Assembly: GCA_004552965.1 (NCBI GenBank)
Contig: SFMU01000058.1
Location: 1 to 11,385, forward strand
DNA length: 11,385 nucleotides
Source of the DNA: Bacteroidales bacterium
GTDB taxonomy: Bacteria; Bacteroidota; Bacteroidia; Bacteroidales; UBA932
Reading direction: 5' to 3'
Made by a program: the position numbers and the translations under genes. The notes beneath the pieces were generated by a model that did no database searches, was not told the DNA's origin, and saw only the letters and a list, made by a program, of their open reading frames with translations. Shown in pieces: positions 7,488-11,385 of the stretch (positions are counted from its first letter, which is position 1; every line of letters begins with the position of its first letter).

Positions 7488-7943
7488 TCATTCGCCGCGT
7501 TCCATCTCGCGGCGGATGTCTTTTTCTTTGATGGTCTGGCGCTTGTCGAACTCCTTCTTGCCCCTTGCCAGGGCGATCCTGAGCTTGGCCAGCCCCTCGT
7601 CATTGATGTAAAGCTTGACGGCAGCGATGGTGAGTCCCTTCTCCTTGACCTTCTGGTGGAGATGGCGCAGCTCCTTTCTGGTGAGGAGCAGTTTCCGGTC
7701 TCTCAGAGGCTCGTGCTGCCCCCAGGAACCCCAGAAGTATTTCGCGACATTCATCCCCTTGACAAACAGCTCGTTGCCGACAAAATAGCAGAAGGAGTCC
7801 ACAAGCGAAGCCTTGCCCGCGCGGATGGACTTGATTTCGGTGCCGACAAGCACGATGCCCGCATCGTAAGTCTCCAGGAATTCGAAGTCGAACGAAGCGC
7901 GCTTGTTCCGTATTTCCACCTTATGCTCTTTCTGTTTTGCCAT
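7488..7943 (-). CDS. smpB: SsrA-binding protein SmpB (trans-translation)
   Basis: A 151-residue protein, the normal length for SmpB. SmpB binds the tRNA-like part of tmRNA, delivers it with EF-Tu to stalled ribosomes and places its C-terminal tail in the empty mRNA channel, so that the nascent chain is tagged for degradation. Diagnostic segments are NKRASFDFEFLETYDAGIVL near the N-terminus, GTEIKSIRAGKASLVDSF (34-51), the RDRKLLLTRKEL helix (81-92), KGLTIAAVKLYINDEGLAK (102-120) and the basic tail GKKEFDKRQTIKEKDIRRE (128-146). The start ATG at 7943 gives the usual MAKQ-type N-terminus. It is monocistronic here, convergent with metK and divergent from the M16 peptidase gene. The tmRNA gene ssrA is not in the window. 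Confidence 0.97.
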   Translation of the reverse strand: MAKQKEHKVEIRNKRASFDFEFLETYDAGIVLVGTEIKSIRAGKASLVDSFCYFVGNELFVKGMNVAKYFWGSWGQHEPLRDRKLLLTRKELRHLHQKVKEKGLTIAAVKLYINDEGLAKLRIALARGKKEFDKRQTIKEKDIRREMERGE

Positions 7944-7987
7944 ATCCGTAGATCATTCTGCCGCCAATCTTGGGCTTGGCGCGACTG

Positions 7988-7995
7988 CAAAGATA
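7988..7995 (-). promoter_or_regulatory. Candidate -7 box for smpB
   Basis: On the minus strand TATCTTTG matches TAnnTTTG exactly and would start transcription about 40 nt before the smpB ATG. A TTG -33 element at the usual 19-23 nt spacing is missing (GTG at best, 8015-8017). A similar partial box lies in the second copy of the nearby direct repeat. Confidence 0.5.
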
Positions 7996-8044
7996 ACACT
8001 TTATTCAAGTTTTGCACTTGCGAAACTCAAGATACTTTATTCAA
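7990..8044. repeat. Direct repeat (two copies, 36 bp apart) flanking a small hairpin
   Basis: ACTTTATTCAA occurs at 7998-8008 and again at 8034-8044. Both copies are preceded by AAGATA (7990-7995 and 8029-8034), so the unit is AAGATA-CTTTATTCAA with a 3-nt insertion in the first copy. Between them AGTTTTGC (8008-8015) pairs with GCGAAACT (8020-8027) around a 4-nt loop, with one G-T pair. The arrangement lies at the smpB promoter and could be a promoter duplication or an operator. Confidence 0.6.
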
Positions 8045-8092
8045 TGATCGGGTTCCGCTTTGCCCCTCATCAGGGACAAGGATGAAGATAAT

Positions 8093-8123
8093 TTTGTTTT
8101 CTCTCTAAGACTGAGTAAGTTTG
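8093..8123 (+). promoter_or_regulatory. Consensus promoter for the M16 peptidase gene
   Basis: TTTG (8093-8096), a 19-nt spacer and TAAGTTTG (8116-8123) match the Bacteroidetes promoter consensus in both boxes and in spacing. Initiation would fall near 8130, giving a leader of about 100 nt. A second -7-like TAATTTTG (8089-8096) overlaps the -33 box but has no well-placed partner. Just upstream, 8060-8079 can form a small CCCT/AGGG hairpin with no T-run. Confidence 0.7.
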
Positions 8124-8136
8124 CAGTCTGTCACGA

Positions 8137-8180
8137 GCATCCGGGCGGAGCAGCCCAGGCTTTTTCCGGCGGCGGATGCC
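8137..8180 (+). promoter_or_regulatory. GC-rich leader with competing hairpins
   Basis: Within the transcribed leader of the M16 gene, CCGGGC (8141-8146) pairs with GCCC-A-GG (8153-8159) and is followed by CTTTTT (8160-8165), which resembles an intrinsic terminator with a bulge. Part of that stem also belongs to a perfect 7-bp helix, GCATCCG (8137-8143) with CGGATGC (8173-8179). The two folds exclude each other, as in an attenuator. No known riboswitch class or leader peptide was recognised, and in GC-rich DNA such pairings can arise by chance. Confidence 0.35.
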
Positions 8181-8189
8181 TTGGCGGCT

Positions 8190-8213
8190 GAAGAACAGAA
8201 GAACAGAAGAATA
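8190..8213 (+). repeat. Three tandem copies of GAAGAACA in the M16 leader
   Basis: GAAGAACA is repeated at 8190-8197 and 8198-8205, with a third copy ending ATA at 8206-8213. This purine-rich tract ends 18 nt before the M16 start codon. It may be a slippage-prone spacer or an unstructured ribosome landing region. Confidence 0.7.
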
Positions 8214-8231
8214 GATTTAACACAATAGACA

Positions 8232-11138
8232 ATGAAAAGAATCATTTCCGCGACTCTTGTCGCACTTACCCTTCTGATGACGGTTTCCTGCGCGAAATAC
8301 AGGTATGAGACCGTCAAGGGGGATCCGATGAACACCCGGATCTACACGATGGACAACGGCCTGAAGATCTACATGACGGTCAACAAGGAGGAGCCGAGGC
8401 TCCAGACCTACATCGCCGTGAAAGTCGGAAGCAAGAACGACCCTCACGAGACCACAGGCCTCTCCCACTATCTCGAGCACCTGATGTTCAAGGGCACCGA
8501 GCACTTCGGAACCTCCGACTATGAGGCCGAGAAGCCGCTGCTCGATTCGATCAGGACCCTTTTCGAGGTGTACAGGACGAAGACCGACCCTGCGGAGAGG
8601 GTGGCCATCTACCATCAGATCGACTCAATCAGCTACGAGGCCTCCAAGATTGCCATACCTAATGAATATGACAAGCTGATGGCCGTGATCGGAGCCAAGG
8701 GCACCAACGCCTTCACATCGTCCGACATGACCGTCTACACCGAAGACATCCCTTCGAACCAGATCGACAACTGGGCCCGCATCCAGGCCGACAGGTTCAT
8801 CCATCCTGTCATCCGCGGTTTCCACACCGAGCTCGAGACCGTGTACGAGGAGAAGAACATGAGCCTGACCGAGGATGATTCCAAGGCGATGGAGGCCATC
8901 GATTCCGTTCTCTTCCCTCACCATCCTTACGGCCTTCAGACCACGCTGGGCACCCAGGAACATCTGAAGAACCCTTCCATCATCAACATCGAGAACCACA
9001 GGAACAATTTCTACGTTCCGAACAACATCGCGATCTGCGTCTCGGGAGACTTCGACCCGGACGAGTTCGTCGCCACCGTCGAGAAATACTTCGGCGACTG
9101 GAAGCCGAACCCTGACATCAAGATGCTTGAATATGAAAACGAGCAGCCTATCACCTCTCCTGTCGAGAAGACCGTCTATGGCTTCGATGCCGAGTTCGTG
9201 ATGATCGGCTGGAGGACTCCGGGAGCCTCCGACATCCTTCGCAGCGAGGTGGGCGACATCGCAAGTTCCGTCCTCTGCAACGGCTATGCCGGTCTGGCGG
9301 ACATCGACCTGATCCAGGGGCAGAAGATCGGCTCATTCGAGGCCTTCCTGTACACCAGGCCGGATTACGGTGAGATGATGCTCATCGGTTTCCCGCGCCA
9401 CGGCCAGACTCTGGAGCAGACCCGTGACCTCATGCTTGAAGAGGTCGCCAAGCTGCGCAGCGGCGATTTCGACGACTCTCTCATCCAGTCCACCATCAAC
9501 AACATCAAACGCAGCAAGATGCGTCAGCTCGAGAGCAACAGCCAGCGGGCCATGGCGTATGTAAATTCATTCATCAACGGCCATGACTGGAAAGATGATG
9601 CCCTGGACATGGAAAGAATATCCAGGATTTCCAAGCAGCAGGTCGTCGACTGGGCCAATGACTATCTGAGCGCCGACAGCTATGTCGTTGCCTACAAGCG
9701 CATCGGCACGGACAAGTCCATCCGCAAGATTGCCGCTCCTGCCATCACTCCGATCGAGACCAACCGCGACAGGCGCAGTGCCTTCCTCGAGGAAATCAGC
9801 GGCATCGAGGTCGCTCCTATCGAACCGGTTTTCGTCGATTTCTCCAGGGAGATGTCCGTCGGTTCTGTTGCTGACGGGGTCAGGATGCTCTACAAGAAGA
9901 ACGAGCTCAATGACATCACCCGTCTGAGCTATGGCTTCAACATCGGCATGAACAACGATCCGAGGATCTCCCTCGCTTTCCAGTACCTCGACTATCTCGG
10001 TACTCCGACCAGAAGCGCCGAGCAGATCAAGAAGGAGATGTACGCCCTGGCCTGCAGCCCTATGCTCAGCGCCGGCTACACTCAAGCATTCATAGGTGCC
10101 TATGGTCTTGACGAGAACATCGGCAAGGCAATCGACATCGTCGAGGATCTGGTGCTCAATGCCCGTGGCGACGAGAACATCCTCGAGGCTCTCAAGGCCG
10201 ACATCAAGAAAGACCGGGCAGACGCCAAGCTCAACCAGCGGGCTTGCTTCTCGGCTCTCCAGAACTACATATTCTATGGTCCGGACTTCGTCAGGGAGAC
10301 AACCCTGACTGACGGCCAGATCGATTCCCTGACTTCCGAGGACCTTCTCGGCCTTGTCAGAAGCCTCTACACCAAGCAGCACGATGTACTTTACTATGGC
10401 CCTTCGGACGAGGAAGCCGCCAAGGCGATCGTAGCGGAGCATCATAAGGTTTCCGGACCTCTCGAGCCTCTGCAGAAGAAGATTCCTGCCAAGATGAAGT
10501 ACGATCAGAGCGAGGTCTTCCTGGCTCCTTACAATGCCAACCAGTTCTACTACATCCAGTACTCCAACCGTGGGGAGACATTCGATGTCGCCAACGATGC
10601 GGACCTTCTGATGTACAACAACTATTTCGGCAGCGGAATGAATGCGATTGTCTTCCAAGAGATGAGGGAGGCTCGCGGCCTGGCATATTCGGCGAGGGCA
10701 TTCATGAACACGCCTGCGCTCAAGGAAGACTGCTACACCTTCTATGCTTTCATCGCTTCGCAGAACGAGAAGCTCAAGGAGGCAGTCGAGGCTTTCGATG
10801 ACATCATCAACAACATGCCGGAGTCGGAGGCTGCCTTCCAGGTCGCCAAGACCAGCATCCTTTCGAACATCCGTACTTCCCGCACCACCGGCGCCTCTGT
10901 CCTTAACGAATATCTCAACCTGGAGGATCTGGGTCTGACCGAGGACCGTGACAAGGCTGTCTTCGAGAAGGTTCAGGGAATGACTCTCGCCGATGTCAAG
11001 GCCACTCAGGAGAAATGGGTCAAGGGCCGTACTTATGCCTACGGTCTGCTGGGCAATTCCGCCGGCTACGACACCGAGTTCGTCAATTCGCTCGGCAAGG
11101 TTACTCCTCTGACCCTGACAGACATATTCGGGTACTAG
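8232..11138 (+). CDS. Lipoprotein M16 (pitrilysin/insulinase-family) zinc peptidase, two-domain
   Basis: A 968-residue envelope protein with a lipoprotein signal (MKRIISATLVALTLLMTVS, then Cys20). The inverted zinc motif HYLEH is at 79-83 (His79 and His83 ligands, Glu82 the catalytic base), and the distal acidic motif ELETVYEE (200-207) supplies the third ligand, probably Glu207 by alignment to pitrilysin. The two are 124 residues apart instead of about 77, because of a helical insertion at roughly 100-150, which I recall in Bacteroidetes members. The C-terminal half repeats the fold and keeps REARGLAYS (812-820), the Arg/Tyr motif of M16 C-domains. M16 enzymes enclose and cut unfolded peptides or small proteins; here peptide degradation outside the cytoplasm is inferred. 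The gene stands alone between its own promoter and a strong terminator. Substrate unknown. Confidence 0.93.
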   Translation: MKRIISATLVALTLLMTVSCAKYRYETVKGDPMNTRIYTMDNGLKIYMTVNKEEPRLQTYIAVKVGSKNDPHETTGLSHYLEHLMFKGTEHFGTSDYEAEKPLLDSIRTLFEVYRTKTDPAERVAIYHQIDSISYEASKIAIPNEYDKLMAVIGAKGTNAFTSSDMTVYTEDIPSNQIDNWARIQADRFIHPVIRGFHTELETVYEEKNMSLTEDDSKAMEAIDSVLFPHHPYGLQTTLGTQEHLKNPSIINIENHRNNFYVPNNIAICVSGDFDPDEFVATVEKYFGDWKPNPDIKMLEYENEQPITSPVEKTVYGFDAEFVMIGWRTPGASDILRSEVGDIASSVLCNGYAGLADIDLIQGQKIGSFEAFLYTRPDYGEMMLIGFPRHGQTLEQTRDLMLEEVAKLRSGDFDDSLIQSTINNIKRSKMRQLESNSQRAMAYVNSFINGHDWKDDALDMERISRISKQQVVDWANDYLSADSYVVAYKRIGTDKSIRKIAAPAITPIETNRDRRSAFLEEISGIEVAPIEPVFVDFSREMSVGSVADGVRMLYKKNELNDITRLSYGFNIGMNNDPRISLAFQYLDYLGTPTRSAEQIKKEMYALACSPMLSAGYTQAFIGAYGLDENIGKAIDIVEDLVLNARGDENILEALKADIKKDRADAKLNQRACFSALQNYIFYGPDFVRETTLTDGQIDSLTSEDLLGLVRSLYTKQHDVLYYGPSDEEAAKAIVAEHHKVSGPLEPLQKKIPAKMKYDQSEVFLAPYNANQFYYIQYSNRGETFDVANDADLLMYNNYFGSGMNAIVFQEMREARGLAYSARAFMNTPALKEDCYTFYAFIASQNEKLKEAVEAFDDIINNMPESEAAFQVAKTSILSNIRTSRTTGASVLNEYLNLEDLGLTEDRDKAVFEKVQGMTLADVKATQEKWVKGRTYAYGLLGNSAGYDTEFVNSLGKVTPLTLTDIFGY

Positions 11139-11161
11139 AGAGCAGGCTTTGCTCCGCAATC

Positions 11162-11208
11162 GGGAACCTCCCTGCCGTCGCAACTGACGGCAGGGAGGTT
11201 CCCTCTTT
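11162..11208 (+). terminator. Strong intrinsic terminator after the M16 gene
   Basis: Eighteen bases (11162-11179) pair perfectly with 11186-11203 around a 6-nt loop, and TCTTT follows. It begins 23 nt after the M16 stop codon. On the minus strand no T-run follows the stem, so it works chiefly for the plus strand. Confidence 0.88.
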
Positions 11209-11385
11209 ACGCAGGGGCTATTTGCCCGTTGGGATAATCTTGAACTTCGTCTCTTTCGGCAACAACCGAGGCACAGAGCCTTGTACCGTCCGAAAGATAA
11301 GCATATTCAGCCAAAGTTGTATCGCCTGAAGAGATTCTTTCACGGAACGAAGAATAGCCGATCGCCGGTCAAACTGTAAATGTAA
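11207..11385 (-). pseudogene. Possible decayed YD-repeat/RHS-like C-terminal fragment
   Basis: On the minus strand a frame ending at TAA (11207-11209) reads for 53 codons with no ATG, and is preceded in frame by TGA (11369-11371). It contains RISSGDTTLAEYAYLSDGTR, which resembles the YD-repeat proteins of Bacteroidetes, where such a stretch leads into the Y-x-YLADGTKL motif. No start is visible and the in-frame stop interrupts it, so a remnant is more likely than a working gene. A second frame on the same strand is open from the window edge to TAG at 11218-11220 and could instead be the real tail of a gene. The rest lies outside the window. Confidence 0.42.

Noticed and set aside
8058..8080. 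CCCT/AGGG hairpin as a terminator
   Set aside because: The stem is short with an internal mismatch, no T-run follows on either strand, and no gene ends nearby.
7944..8231. tmRNA gene (ssrA) next to smpB
   Set aside because: The interval is too short for a normal tmRNA and shows no tRNA-like ends with CCA, nor a tag reading frame ending in an Ala-Ala type sequence.
9567..11183. 538-codon open frame on the minus strand opposite the M16 peptidase
   Set aside because: It is antisense to a well-supported M16 gene and its translation shows a shadow-type composition without domains; it also reads through the M16 terminator region.

Overview
The window looks like a chromosomal segment of a fairly GC-rich Bacteroidales bacterium; the genus cannot be named from sequence alone. 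The evidence is an Oar-type TonB-dependent receptor with an N-terminal carboxypeptidase-regulatory domain, BACON-domain lipoproteins, a lipoprotein M16 peptidase, no clear Shine-Dalgarno sequences, and several matches to the Bacteroidetes sigma-factor promoter (a TTG/TTTG box about 19-20 nt before TAnnTTTG).

Left part, all on the minus strand. An Oar-like outer-membrane receptor (2564-5818) is followed 12 nt later by a 707-residue BACON/OB-fold surface lipoprotein (428-2551), and an intrinsic terminator at 371-400 closes this two-gene operon. Beyond it, the start of a second BACON lipoprotein (2-265) runs off the window behind its own promoter. The receptor and lipoprotein probably form an outer-membrane uptake, binding or secretion unit. 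No SusD partner is present, and the substrate is unknown.

Centre. A 259-nt divergent region (5819-6077) separates the receptor from metK (S-adenosylmethionine synthetase, plus strand). It carries closely abutting divergent promoters and what reads as a SAM-II-class riboswitch. The 5' strand of its P1 helix can pair instead with the 5' arm of an intrinsic terminator whose T-run touches the metK start codon. This gives a simple model in which SAM shuts off its own synthetase by transcription attenuation. metK converges on smpB (minus strand), the SsrA-binding protein of trans-translation.

Right part. A gene-free stretch of 288 nt (7944-8231) holds the smpB promoter box, a direct repeat flanking a small hairpin, a near-consensus promoter for the next gene, and a GC-rich, potentially structured leader ending in three tandem octamers. 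It leads into a 968-residue two-domain M16 zinc metallopeptidase with a lipoprotein signal (8232-11138), closed by an 18-bp perfect hairpin terminator. The last about 180 nt hold, on the minus strand, what appears to be a decayed YD-repeat/RHS-like coding fragment.

The strongest lead for follow-up is the metK leader. No CRISPR array, transposase, tRNA or rRNA was seen.
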